Positions 1 to 9,085 of a stretch of 49,141 bases of DNA are shown one piece after another (position 1 is the stretch's first letter; each line of letters opens with the position of its first letter). Below the pieces are notes generated by a model. It did not search any database, was not told where the DNA came from, and saw nothing but the letters and a program-made list of their open reading frames with translations. The position numbers and the translations under genes are program-made. Source of the stretch: Isosphaeraceae bacterium (GTDB lineage Bacteria; Planctomycetota; Planctomycetia; Isosphaerales; Isosphaeraceae). The stretch spans positions 1 to 49,141 of the forward strand of contig JARLIH010000001.1 in NCBI GenBank assembly GCA_031291845.1. The letters run 5' to 3'.

Positions 1-1
1 G

Positions 2-700
2 CCTTCGGCCCTCGTGTCGGTCATACCGTTGGTCGTCGTACTCGCGGCCAACTTCATTTTGAGCCGTACGTCGTTGTCAGTCGCGACGTGGTACACGGCG
101 GAATCACTCAAGAACGACTTCCCGTCAGCAAGTGTGTCAGCCGCGGCCCCAACGTGGGCACTCATCGTTTCGCTCGTCCTGGGCATCGCGGCCACACTGG
201 TCATTGGTGGCAGGCGCTGGCGTGATCGCCTCACCCCCGCGCTTTCCGCGGCCACGACGGGTGCGCTGCTGGCGATCTTCAACACGGCCTCTGAGGTTGG
301 CTTTGGAAATACCGTGAAAACGTTGCCGGGATTCCGCGTGATCCAGGGTGGGGTCTTCCTCGTGAGCCGATACGTGCTCGTCTCCGAAGCGGTCGCCGTG
401 AACGTGCTGGCCGGCATCACGGGCTCAGCTTCGGGGGGACTGTCGATCGCCCTCGACGTGATGGGGACCCGCTACCTGGAACTGGCGCACGCTCAGGGCA
501 TCAGTCCCGAACTGCTGCACCGGATTGCCGCGATGGCGTCCGGCGGGATGGATACGCTGCCGCACAATGGGGCTGTGATCACCTTGCTGGCGATCACCGG
601 GCTCACGCACCGGCAGTCTTACGGGGACATATTTGCGATCACGGTCCTGAAGACCGTAACGGTTTTCGCACTTGCGTTCGTGGTCTCGTCCGTCCCCTGA
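2..700 (+). CDS. GntP family permease (gluconate:H+ symporter type), C-terminal part
   Basis: This is the C-terminal 232 residues of an inner-membrane permease. The frame is already open at base 2, so the GTG at 14 is internal and the true start lies left of the window. The GntP family imports gluconate and related sugar acids or hydroxy acids with protons and is normally about 440 residues long, so roughly half is present. Seen in the sequence: alternating hydrophobic segments, and the family-typical C-terminal stretch reading SGGMDTLPHNGAVITLLAI and then GLTHRQSYGDIFAIT, close to known GntP proteins. It ends in TGA and converges with the alpha-2-macroglobulin gene 25 bases away. The substrate cannot be told from this fragment. 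Confidence 0.88.
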   Translation, partial: PSALVSVIPLVVVLAANFILSRTSLSVATWYTAESLKNDFPSASVSAAAPTWALIVSLVLGIAATLVIGGRRWRDRLTPALSAATTGALLAIFNTASEVGFGNTVKTLPGFRVIQGGVFLVSRYVLVSEAVAVNVLAGITGSASGGLSIALDVMGTRYLELAHAQGISPELLHRIAAMASGGMDTLPHNGAVITLLAITGLTHRQSYGDIFAITVLKTVTVFALAFVVSSVP

Positions 701-725
701 ATGCCGGGGTCCAGTTCCGATTGCT

Positions 726-3700
726 TCAATCCTCGATGGCAACCTTTGCCTCGTCCGAGTTGGCCCGGAGCTCCGGCGCATACATCCCGTAGCCGACCGT
801 AGGCAGCACGGAAAACTTGCCCGGCACTTCGGCCCGCAGGCGATAGCGCACGCTGTGCCGGCCGCGGGCGAGCGTACGCACGAAGAAGCAAACCTTCTGG
901 TCCCGTAGCTCCATGTAGGCCCCGAGGTCGTTGCCGTTGTAGCCGCTTCGAACGTCGATCGGCTCGAACCCGGCGGCCTTCATGTCTTCGAAGAGGAGGT
1001 ACTCGTAGTCGTTCTTGCTTTCGATCTCGAGCTCGACCTCGACGAGGTCGCCGCTCTTCAGTGCGGAGAGATCTTTGAGCGCTTCACGCGGCTCGCGCGA
1101 CTGCTTCTGATCGACGACCTGTCCGCGCGCCCCGGCGACGTGCTCGGTCCGCGTCTCCGGGTGAACGCGATAGAGCTTGCGGCTTACCTTGATTTCGAGC
1201 CCGGTCCCCCGGATCGGGTCCTCAAGGGTGAAATAGCTCAAGTAGGCGTTGAAGTAGACCGGGCCGCGTCCCTCACGCTGAATTTCGAGCGTGTGCTCGC
1301 CGGCCGTGATCTCCTCACCGGTGAGGACGAGGGTGTTGTCGAATTGAAACAGGTTCGCGGGATTGATCTTCACCTGCTTCCGCGGCTTGCCGTCGAGGCT
1401 GATCGAGAGGACCATTTCGGGGCGGTCCTCGCCGCTGGCCTTCAGGTAGTCGGCCATGGCCTCGATGCAAAGGGCGGTGTCGCGGGTGCTGTTCCAGTAC
1501 GTTGCGTGCTTGCGGTTGTTGAGCAAGTACTTGACCAACGCGGGCGCCGTCTCGCCTTTGGGGTCGGTGCGGGTCAAGAGCTCGAGGTAATAGGCCTGCG
1601 TCTCGGTCTCGCTGCCGAACCAGAACCACCAGGGGGTGTTTTGCGGCAGGCGCAGGTACGCAGTCTGGTTCTCGGGGTCCTTGACCAGGTATTGCTCGAT
1701 GTTGTGCAGGACCTGGGCGAGCGCGTCCTTTTGTCCCAGCTTCTCGAGCGCGAGGCCGAAGAGCGTGAGCCCGTACACCGAGAGGTGCGGGCGGTCGCGT
1801 TCCAGAAAGGCAAGCATGTCGCGGTCGAGCACGTCGGCGTCGTTGAGGACCATGAAGACGAAGGCGTCCAGGTTGTCGGCCCGCGCTTTGGAGGGCTCGA
1901 CCTTCGCGGCGGCGTTGCGGAGGCGGCGGACTTGCTCGGCCTGGTAGCCTTTGAGCCAGTCGACCGCGCGTTCGTAAATGCCGGGCTCGAGCGCGACGTC
2001 GTTGCGCCGGGCGGTCTGTAGGCCGTGGACCACGAGCGCGGTGATGTGGGCGTCGGGGTGCTCGCCGAAGCCGGAGAACCACCCCCAAGCGCCGCTGGAA
2101 AGCTGCATGGCCGTCAGGTCCTTTAGGCCCTCACGGACCATGGTGCGCACTTCGTCCTCGTCGAAGACTGGATTCCGCGGGGAGCGCTGCCACTGCGCGG
2201 CGCGCTGGGCGGGATCGCCGATCTCCTGCGCGTTCAGGTTGTTTCGTTGCTCGCGGAGAGCCTTCAGGTCGACTCCCATCCGACGAAGCACCCCCTGGGC
2301 GATCACCGTCGGCAAGAAACGGTTCAAGGTCTGTTCGGTGCAGCCGTAGGGATAGTCGGCGAGGTAAGGGATCGCGTCGACCATCGCGCCGGCGAGGGTC
2401 GGGGAGTAGCGGATCTCGAGGCGCGAGTCGGCCGGTCGCCGAGCGTCCGGGACGCGGAATGTGATCTTGGCCGCGTTCGCTTCGGGGCGGACCGAGCCGG
2501 CGAACGATTCGGTCTTGGGCAGGCCATGGACGAGCGCGGGGAACCGCATCTCGGCGGCGTCCGACTCTTCGTCGGTCAGCGCTTTCATGCGGACGACCGC
2601 CTCGCCCTCGGCCGTGACGCGAACCCGCCAGTCGACCCGTTGCTCGCCGCCGGCCTTCACACGGACGGTGCGGGAAAGTGCTTCCAGCGGCTCGATCACT
2701 TTGCCGTCCAGCTCCAACACCGCGCGAACGTCCTTATCGGTCTTCAGTTCGTTGTGAATATTGGCCGACAACACGACCTCGTCGTATTGGACGAAGAAAC
2801 GCGGTGCCTGGATGCGAATCAAAAGGTTCTTGGCCGTAACGACCTCGGCCTCGCCCTGTCCGACCTGGGTATCCGTGCCCATGCCCCAGGCGCGGAGCTT
2901 CCAGCCGGTCAGGTTCTCGGGCATCTTCAGGGTGACCTCGGCCAGACCTTGGCTGTCGGTCGTGAGCGTGGGAGCCCAGAACGCGGAGTCGGCGAAGTCG
3001 CGTCGAATGATCGGTTGTGCTTCGGCGGCGCATGGTGCAACGTCGGCCGACATCACTACAGCACCATCAGCGCGCGCGGGAGCAGCGGCCATCGGGGCGG
3101 GAGCGGTCTTGTGGAATCGACCCATGTCCGACTCGGTCCTCGTCATGCCTCTCTCGACGAGGCGGCCTCCGCCGAAACCCCGTGCGGGGCCGGAGGTTGG
3201 CTCGAACGCCGCTAAGTTCTCGTCGTTCTTGTCCCAGACGGCCTCATCACCGAAGACGCCCAGACTGTTCATGACATCTTTCACATCGGCGACGAGGTTC
3301 CCGCATGCCAGATCCAGGTTTGTTTCGCGCTGAGGCTGGTGGGCGCGGCGCCATTTCCAGAAGAAGGAGCGGATCTCGGGGACGTTCGTCCCCCCCGCGA
3401 TGTACTCGAGCGCCTTGTCGTACATCGTCAGGACCGCCGAGCCGACGAACGGCTTGCCCGCCTCATCCGACAGCTTGACGCGCACCTTGGCGGGTGCCCC
3501 CGGCTTGTAGGATTCCTGGGACGGCGCGACCTCGACGTTGAGCGTCTTCTTTTGGGGCGGAACGATCACCTCGGTGAATTCGTCGTGGACCTTGCCGTTG
3601 GAGACGGTCAGCGCCTCGACGAAGAAGTTCGGCATGTCCTGCTGCGTCACGCCGATCTCGTGAACGGTGCTCTTACCGGTAAGGCGCAGCACTTTCGTCG

Positions 3701-6700
3701 GCAGCACCGCGCCGTTGACCGCGCGCACGAAGAGCACGACCGTGCCGCCCGGGCGATTGGTGTTGACCATCAGCCTGACGGTGTCGCCCGGGGTGTACTC
3801 CCGCTTGTCGGGGACCAGCTCGAGGTCGTTGAAACGGAAAGCCTTCCCGTCGAATCCATCGCCGCGGACGATGAAGACGTAAGCCCCTTCTGCGCTCCGG
3901 CCCTGGGCGTCGGTGAGGGAGTAAGCCAACCGGTACTGGCCCGCCTTGGCGGCCTGGAGCGTCAAACGCGCGCGGCCGGCGTCGTCGGTGTCGAGGGCCC
4001 AGGTCTCGACGACCTTTTCGACGGGCGCGTTGCCGTCGTAGTGGACCTCGCGGAGCTCGGCCTTACCCTTGCCGCGGATCGGCTTCCGGTCGAGTGATTG
4101 CGCCTGGATGTGCGCCTCGACCTGCTGCCCCGTCCGGTAGTAGGCCCGATCGAGCCAGACGTAGACGCGGAACGGCTTGCGGGCTACGAGCACGCTTCCG
4201 CTGCCGACGATCGTCCGGCGCGAGGCGTCAACGACCTCGGCCGTGACCTCGTACTTGTGGTCCATGTCTGGATGATTGGCGAGCGCGGGCCCGGTGTCGA
4301 TCTTGATGGCGACGGTGCCGTCGGGTCCGATCGCCGCCTCGTCCTGCGCGACGATCTCGGGGGGCTCGAAGCCGAAGTGCATCCCAGGCTGCCGTTGGGA
4401 TACCGTCCAGCCCCACGAGCCCCAGCCCGGATACCACGCATAATTCCGGGCAACCCATCCGTATCCCGACCCATAGAGCCAGTCCCAAGGACCAGCGGGG
4501 AACCAATCGGCGTCGTGCCGGGTGCGCGTCACCTTGTAGACGACCTTCGCGTCCTTGACCGGGCCGCCGAAGAGGTACTTGGCGTGCACGACCACGGTCA
4601 CCTTCTCACCGAGCTTCACGGGCTCCGCGGGCGCGTCGACGGTCACCTCGAATTCGGGCTTCTTGTACTCTTCAACCCGGAACGACTGTCCTTGAAGCCC
4701 GTCGATGAAGAGCACGTACGAGCCGAGCGTCGCATCTCTCGGCAGTGCGAATTCACCGTCGAAGCCGCCGTAGTCGTCGGTCGTGTATTGCCGCTCGAAG
4801 ATCGTCTCCCCTTTCGGGTTGTTGATCTTGGCCTGGAACGGCCGGCGCGCCGTCGCTGGCTCGTCACCCCCGGCGTAGCGGGCGTGGCGCACCCAGAACT
4901 TGAACTTCACCGGCTGTCCCGGGCGGTAGGCGGGCCGGTCGGTGATCACGAAGCTCTTGACCTGGTCTTCCACCGCGTCGTTTGCGTTGGGGTGCCAGAC
5001 CTGGCTGAATCCCAGGAAGGCCAGCCGTCCCGCATCCGTCCTGGCGATCGCCAGCCATTGTGAGTCGGGCGTCAACACTTTGTCGTTCAGGACGATCAAG
5101 CCGTTGGCGTCGGTCGCCTGGGTGAAGTCGCGCGTCACCGCCCGATGGACGCCGCGTCCCGGGTTCACGGCTTCCCAGCGGAAGCCGAAGAACTCGACGT
5201 TCGCCCGGGCCACGGGCTCGCCGCTGACGGCGTCGGCCACGAAGTACAACATGCCGGACGGCGTCGGCTTCTTGACGATCGCGGAGTCGGCGACCCAGAG
5301 GATAATGCGGCTCGTGTTGCCGTCATCCATGCGCGCCGTGAGGAAATAGGCGCCGGCTTTCTTGAGCGGGGTTTCGAGCGTGATCCGTCGGTCCCGGTGC
5401 GCGGGCCGCGGGTCGAGCGCGACGTCCCACGCGGCCACCCGCGCGCCCAGGAGTTGTTGCTCGTGCTGATTGACGACCCGGAAGCCGATGTTTGCAAGGT
5501 TGATCTTGTTCCAGTCGAACTGGTTGTTGTTCTGGAGACCCTTCAAGTAGGCCTTGACCTCGTCGAGGAGCTTCGGAATGGTGATCTCGTGGGCCTCGAG
5601 GTGGACCTTCTTGCCGTTACGGTAACGAAACGCGATCGTTGCCGCAGTTCCGGCCGGTTGCGTCCCTTCGGGCTGGAACTCGCCCCAGTTGCCGACGATC
5701 TGCCGCAGGCGTTCCTTGCGGTAACCCTGGGGACCCGGCCCATAACGAGCGATCGCTCGCTCCCAGGTCGCGGCGGCTTTCGGGTACTGGCGGCGGTCTT
5801 CGAAGATCTGGCCGAGCGCGTCCAGGGCGGCTGCGCCGAACGAACTTTGAGGGCCCTCGCCGATCTCGCGGTAGATCTTGATCGGATTGAACTCGTCGGG
5901 GAGCCGTAACCGCTTGGTTCCCGTGGCAAGGCGCGCGATCGTCTCGTCGTCGTTGAGTGTACCGAGCGCATACGGACCGCTCTCGTTCTCCCGGCCGTCG
6001 TCATTTGTCGGCCCGGTTGGCAGTCCCTCGGAAGCCATCGTCTGGACGCCGAACTGGCTCTGGCAGAAGCCGGCGATCAGCGATCGGGCCTCGTCGCGGC
6101 GACCTGGGTCCAGTTCCGACCCGCGGGCGAGTAGCCAGCGCCAGCGTTCGCCATCGTTCGTTGCGGCCCCATACGTCTTCGGCGCGTGGTAGTACACTGG
6201 CTGGCCGTCGTCACCGACCGGAGCGCCGATCGCTCCCTCGCCGCGCTGGTAGCCTTCTTCGTAGTCCGGCAGTTCCTTGAGGTCCGTCAGGGTCTGAAGC
6301 CGCCAGCCCGACTGGCCGCCGAGCAGGACGCGTGCGAATTCGAAGTGCAGGTCCGCCGCCGCCACGCGATCCGGATCGTCGCGGGCGAGCTCCTGGGCCT
6401 GGGTGAGCCACTGGAGCGCGCGCACACGATCGCGTGCCGCGCTGCCGACGTAGCGGCCGCCCCCTCGGTTCCAGCCTCTCTGAAACTTCCCGCTTATGAT
6501 GAACCCGTAATGCTCGCCCTCGGCCAGCGTCTGCGCGGCAGCCATCAGAGTGCGCCATTGGTTCTTGTGGGCGTCGACGACCGCGTCGCGCAGCTCGTCC
6601 ACCTCCTGGTTGCGTCCCAGACGCGCCAAAGCCCTGATCGCCCCCTTCAGGTCCGTGCCGGCGAGGGCCGGGTCGTTTTCGGGGTCGAGCGCAAGCAGGC

Positions 6701-6848
6701 GAAAATCGTCATATGCATCCTTATAATTGCCTTGCTTCTCGGCTTGCGCTGCTCGTGCGCGACGGGCGTCGCGCGATGGGTTAGGGGCGGACATCACGGC
6801 CATCGTGCTGACTCCCAGGACGAAGATCGCCGCCAATAGCTTACGCAT
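726..6848 (-). CDS. Alpha-2-macroglobulin family protein, large, secreted, thioester intact
   Basis: A 2040-residue secreted bacterial alpha-2-macroglobulin, a family thought to trap attacking proteases in the periplasm through a reactive thioester. The ATG at 6848 starts a signal peptide (MRKLLAAIFVLGVSTMAVMSA). The frame stays open 124 codons further upstream, but that extension is arginine-rich with no signal sequence and was not used. Roughly the first 500 residues look helical and TPR-like. MG-type beta domains follow, including the MG2-like stretch VVLFVRAVNG. The thioester motif GCTEQ has Cys1503 and Gln1506, so it should be functional. An alpha-helical TED-like domain and a C-terminal receptor-binding-like domain complete it. 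It is longer than the E. coli protein (about 1650). No pbpC-type partner lies beside it; the neighbours are a GntP permease and a divergent amidohydrolase. Confidence 0.93.
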   Translation of the reverse strand: MRKLLAAIFVLGVSTMAVMSAPNPSRDARRARAAQAEKQGNYKDAYDDFRLLALDPENDPALAGTDLKGAIRALARLGRNQEVDELRDAVVDAHKNQWRTLMAAAQTLAEGEHYGFIISGKFQRGWNRGGGRYVGSAARDRVRALQWLTQAQELARDDPDRVAAADLHFEFARVLLGGQSGWRLQTLTDLKELPDYEEGYQRGEGAIGAPVGDDGQPVYYHAPKTYGAATNDGERWRWLLARGSELDPGRRDEARSLIAGFCQSQFGVQTMASEGLPTGPTNDDGRENESGPYALGTLNDDETIARLATGTKRLRLPDEFNPIKIYREIGEGPQSSFGAAALDALGQIFEDRRQYPKAAATWERAIARYGPGPQGYRKERLRQIVGNWGEFQPEGTQPAGTAATIAFRYRNGKKVHLEAHEITIPKLLDEVKAYLKGLQNNNQFDWNKINLANIGFRVVNQHEQQLLGARVAAWDVALDPRPAHRDRRITLETPLKKAGAYFLTARMDDGNTSRIILWVADSAIVKKPTPSGMLYFVADAVSGEPVARANVEFFGFRWEAVNPGRGVHRAVTRDFTQATDANGLIVLNDKVLTPDSQWLAIARTDAGRLAFLGFSQVWHPNANDAVEDQVKSFVITDRPAYRPGQPVKFKFWVRHARYAGGDEPATARRPFQAKINNPKGETIFERQYTTDDYGGFDGEFALPRDATLGSYVLFIDGLQGQSFRVEEYKKPEFEVTVDAPAEPVKLGEKVTVVVHAKYLFGGPVKDAKVVYKVTRTRHDADWFPAGPWDWLYGSGYGWVARNYAWYPGWGSWGWTVSQRQPGMHFGFEPPEIVAQDEAAIGPDGTVAIKIDTGPALANHPDMDHKYEVTAEVVDASRRTIVGSGSVLVARKPFRVYVWLDRAYYRTGQQVEAHIQAQSLDRKPIRGKGKAELREVHYDGNAPVEKVVETWALDTDDAGRARLTLQAAKAGQYRLAYSLTDAQGRSAEGAYVFIVRGDGFDGKAFRFNDLELVPDKREYTPGDTVRLMVNTNRPGGTVVLFVRAVNGAVLPTKVLRLTGKSTVHEIGVTQQDMPNFFVEALTVSNGKVHDEFTEVIVPPQKKTLNVEVAPSQESYKPGAPAKVRVKLSDEAGKPFVGSAVLTMYDKALEYIAGGTNVPEIRSFFWKWRRAHQPQRETNLDLACGNLVADVKDVMNSLGVFGDEAVWDKNDENLAAFEPTSGPARGFGGGRLVERGMTRTESDMGRFHKTAPAPMAAAPARADGAVVMSADVAPCAAEAQPIIRRDFADSAFWAPTLTTDSQGLAEVTLKMPENLTGWKLRAWGMGTDTQVGQGEAEVVTAKNLLIRIQAPRFFVQYDEVVLSANIHNELKTDKDVRAVLELDGKVIEPLEALSRTVRVKAGGEQRVDWRVRVTAEGEAVVRMKALTDEESDAAEMRFPALVHGLPKTESFAGSVRPEANAAKITFRVPDARRPADSRLEIRYSPTLAGAMVDAIPYLADYPYGCTEQTLNRFLPTVIAQGVLRRMGVDLKALREQRNNLNAQEIGDPAQRAAQWQRSPRNPVFDEDEVRTMVREGLKDLTAMQLSSGAWGWFSGFGEHPDAHITALVVHGLQTARRNDVALEPGIYERAVDWLKGYQAEQVRRLRNAAAKVEPSKARADNLDAFVFMVLNDADVLDRDMLAFLERDRPHLSVYGLTLFGLALEKLGQKDALAQVLHNIEQYLVKDPENQTAYLRLPQNTPWWFWFGSETETQAYYLELLTRTDPKGETAPALVKYLLNNRKHATYWNSTRDTALCIEAMADYLKASGEDRPEMVLSISLDGKPRKQVKINPANLFQFDNTLVLTGEEITAGEHTLEIQREGRGPVYFNAYLSYFTLEDPIRGTGLEIKVSRKLYRVHPETRTEHVAGARGQVVDQKQSREPREALKDLSALKSGDLVEVELEIESKNDYEYLLFEDMKAAGFEPIDVRSGYNGNDLGAYMELRDQKVCFFVRTLARGRHSVRYRLRAEVPGKFSVLPTVGYGMYAPELRANSDEAKVAIED

Positions 6849-7208
6849 GGGACTCGTGCCTCGAAGTGTGACTGTACGCCGACGTGCGGGGACTGGAACG
6901 CTCTGCTTTTCCTCGAGCCGAACGGCTACCGGGTATAACGCACGAGCGGGGAACATCTTGGACGGTTCCCGGAAATAACGGCGTAGCGCGCAGAGACCTA
7001 GCGATCGGTCCCGGCGATCGTCACGAGCTCGACAGCGACGTGACGGCAGCCACGGCTCCCAGAAGCGAGCGACGCAACGACACCAGGACCCCGATGGCGG
7101 TTTCGATCCAGGTCTCTCGCGCGTGCGGCTGTTTGGGTTACAATAGCCCGCCCTCGCGGACCACATCAAGCACCACCCCGGTTCATTAGGCCCGCGCGGA
7201 GATCGTCC
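6849..7208. other. Divergent intergenic region
   Basis: These 360 bases lie between the start of the alpha-2-macroglobulin gene (minus) and the amidohydrolase gene (plus), so promoters for both should lie here. A TACAAT hexamer at 7139-7144 on the plus strand could be a -10 box for the amidohydrolase, but I see no convincing -35. No gene is supported. The open minus-strand frame through this stretch has shadow-like composition. Confidence 0.45.
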
Positions 7209-8894
7209 ATGGCCCATCAAACAAGGATCGCTTCCGTGTCATTTCTTGGACGCCTCGGCGAATTGCTCGCTTTGATCACGCTCTTCGCGTCCGCCGCCGG
7301 AGCCGCGGAGGAGCGGTTTGACCTCGTCCTGCGCAACGGCCGGGTCGTCGACGGCACGGGTGCGCCATGGTACCGGGCCGATGTCGCGATCCGGCATGGC
7401 CGCATTGTTGCAATCGGACGTCTGGGGGAGGCCGAGGCAACTCGAGCGATCGACGTCTCGGACCTGTACGTCGCCCCCGGTTTCCTCGACATGATGGGGC
7501 AGACGGGGGCCGCGTTCCTCAAGGATCCGAGGAGTGCGGACAACCTCTTGTTCCAGGGAATCACGACGCTCAACGCGGGCGAAGGGCAGTCCGACGCGCC
7601 CCTTGTGGGCAACGAGGCCGAGGCCGCCGGCTGGCGAACGATGGCGCAGTTCGTCGAGCGGCTCGAAAAGGCGGGCATGCCGATGAACGTCGTGCAGACG
7701 GTCGGCCACACGCAGGTCCGGCGCATCGTCTTGGGGGATACCGACCGCAAGGCGTCGGCCGAAGAGCTCGAGCGCATGAAGGCGCTGGTCGAGGAGGCGA
7801 TGCGCGCGGGAGCGATCGGCCTGTCGACTGCGCTGATTTATCCCCCGGCCGTATATGCGCCGACGGACGAGATCGTCGCGCTCGCCCGCGTGGCCGGCAA
7901 GTACGGGGGAGGCTATTACACGCACATGCGGAACGAGGGGGACCGTCTGCTGGAAGCGATTGACGAAGCACTCCTGATCGGCCGCGAGGCCGGCACACCG
8001 GTGCACATCTTTCACCTCAAGGCCGCCGGCCGCGCGAATTGGCCGAAGATGGACCAGGCGATCGCCCGCATCCTGGCCGCACGGGCGTCGGGGCAACAAG
8101 TATCGGCGGATGTCTACCCTTATGTCAACAACGGCTTGGGGATCACCGCGCTGATTCATCCGCGGCATTCCGCCCAAGGTTCCGACGCCCTGCTACGGAA
8201 GCTGACCGATCCCGATGCGCGTGCGACGATCCGTCGCGAGATGGAGTCGGAGACGGGGTGGGAAAACTGGTTCCGGCACGTCGGGTCCGACTGGGAAAAC
8301 GTCGTGCTCGTTCAGATCAAGGGGGAGGCATACGTCGGGAAGGGGGGACGCTCGCTCGGCGCGATTGCGCGCGAGACGGGTCGGGATCCCTGGGACCTCT
8401 TCTTCGAGGTTGCCCGGAGCGGGGCCAACGCGTTGCCGCAGAGCATGTCCGAGGCTAACGTGATTAAAGCGCTGCGCCAGGAGTTCGTCTCCGTCTGCAC
8501 CGACATGGGCCCGCTCGGCGGTGCGACCGCCCTGGTTCACCCGCGAGGGGCGGGCGCGTTCCCTCGGGTGCTCGCCCGTTACGTGCGGGAACTCGGCGTG
8601 CTGTCGCTCGAGCAGGCCGTCCACCGGATGACTGCGGTCGCGGCCAACGACCTGCTCCTCTACGACCGTGGCCGGATCGCCCCGGGAGCGGCGGCCGACC
8701 TCGTGGTCTTCGACTTTGATCGCGTGCGCGACCGCGCGACGTTCGCCGAACCGACCAGGACACCTGAGGGCATCCTTCATGTGGTCGTGAACGGACAGGT
8801 CGTGGTCGAGAACGGTCGTCCCACGACCCTCCGCCCCGGCCGGGTGCTGCGCAGAACGGGAAGTCTCGCGCCGCCGGTCAGCGTCTCCCCGTAG
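7209..8894 (+). CDS. D-aminoacylase-like amidohydrolase, secreted, with altered metal ligands
   Basis: A 561-residue amidohydrolase-superfamily protein of the N-acyl-D-amino-acid deacylase type. A hydrophobic N-terminal segment (about residues 14-32) suggests export. The ATG at 7209 has GGAG about 8 bases upstream. Typical blocks are present: the start strand DLVLRNGRVVDGTG, YYTHMRNEGDRLLEAI with a metal-binding His, IFHLKAAGRANW with another, a conserved Asp in VCTDMGPLGG, and HPRGAGAFPRVLARY. Two metal-site elements usual in this family are absent. The HxH after GFLD reads M96-G97-Q98, and the GNCG cysteine region reads NAGEGQ. It may use a single-metal site, act on another substrate, or have lost catalysis. 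The family assignment is firm, the reaction is not. Confidence 0.85.
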   Translation: MAHQTRIASVSFLGRLGELLALITLFASAAGAAEERFDLVLRNGRVVDGTGAPWYRADVAIRHGRIVAIGRLGEAEATRAIDVSDLYVAPGFLDMMGQTGAAFLKDPRSADNLLFQGITTLNAGEGQSDAPLVGNEAEAAGWRTMAQFVERLEKAGMPMNVVQTVGHTQVRRIVLGDTDRKASAEELERMKALVEEAMRAGAIGLSTALIYPPAVYAPTDEIVALARVAGKYGGGYYTHMRNEGDRLLEAIDEALLIGREAGTPVHIFHLKAAGRANWPKMDQAIARILAARASGQQVSADVYPYVNNGLGITALIHPRHSAQGSDALLRKLTDPDARATIRREMESETGWENWFRHVGSDWENVVLVQIKGEAYVGKGGRSLGAIARETGRDPWDLFFEVARSGANALPQSMSEANVIKALRQEFVSVCTDMGPLGGATALVHPRGAGAFPRVLARYVRELGVLSLEQAVHRMTAVAANDLLLYDRGRIAPGAAADLVVFDFDRVRDRATFAEPTRTPEGILHVVVNGQVVVENGRPTTLRPGRVLRRTGSLAPPVSVSP

Positions 8895-9085
8895 GAAAAC
8901 GTGGGCCGACGCCGGGCCAGTCACCGCATTAACTGAGGAAAGACGCAATTCCAGACAAACGCAACGGATGACTTACGGAAGTTCGAGCGAGTTGATACGA
9001 TCGGGATGCGTGATCTCGATCGAAACCGTAGTTTCTCGTGGGGATGGGCGCTTCACCGGCCGGCCCGTCCGAGGAGTCGAGAACG

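Noticed and set aside
1140..5909. Long plus-strand open frames opposite the alpha-2-macroglobulin gene
   Set aside because: They are antisense shadows caused by high GC at codon third positions. No ribosome sites or families.
6849..7220. 124-codon N-terminal extension of the alpha-2-macroglobulin
   Set aside because: No signal sequence, arginine-rich shadow composition, and it would overlap the divergent gene's start region. The ATG at 6848 opens a clear signal peptide.
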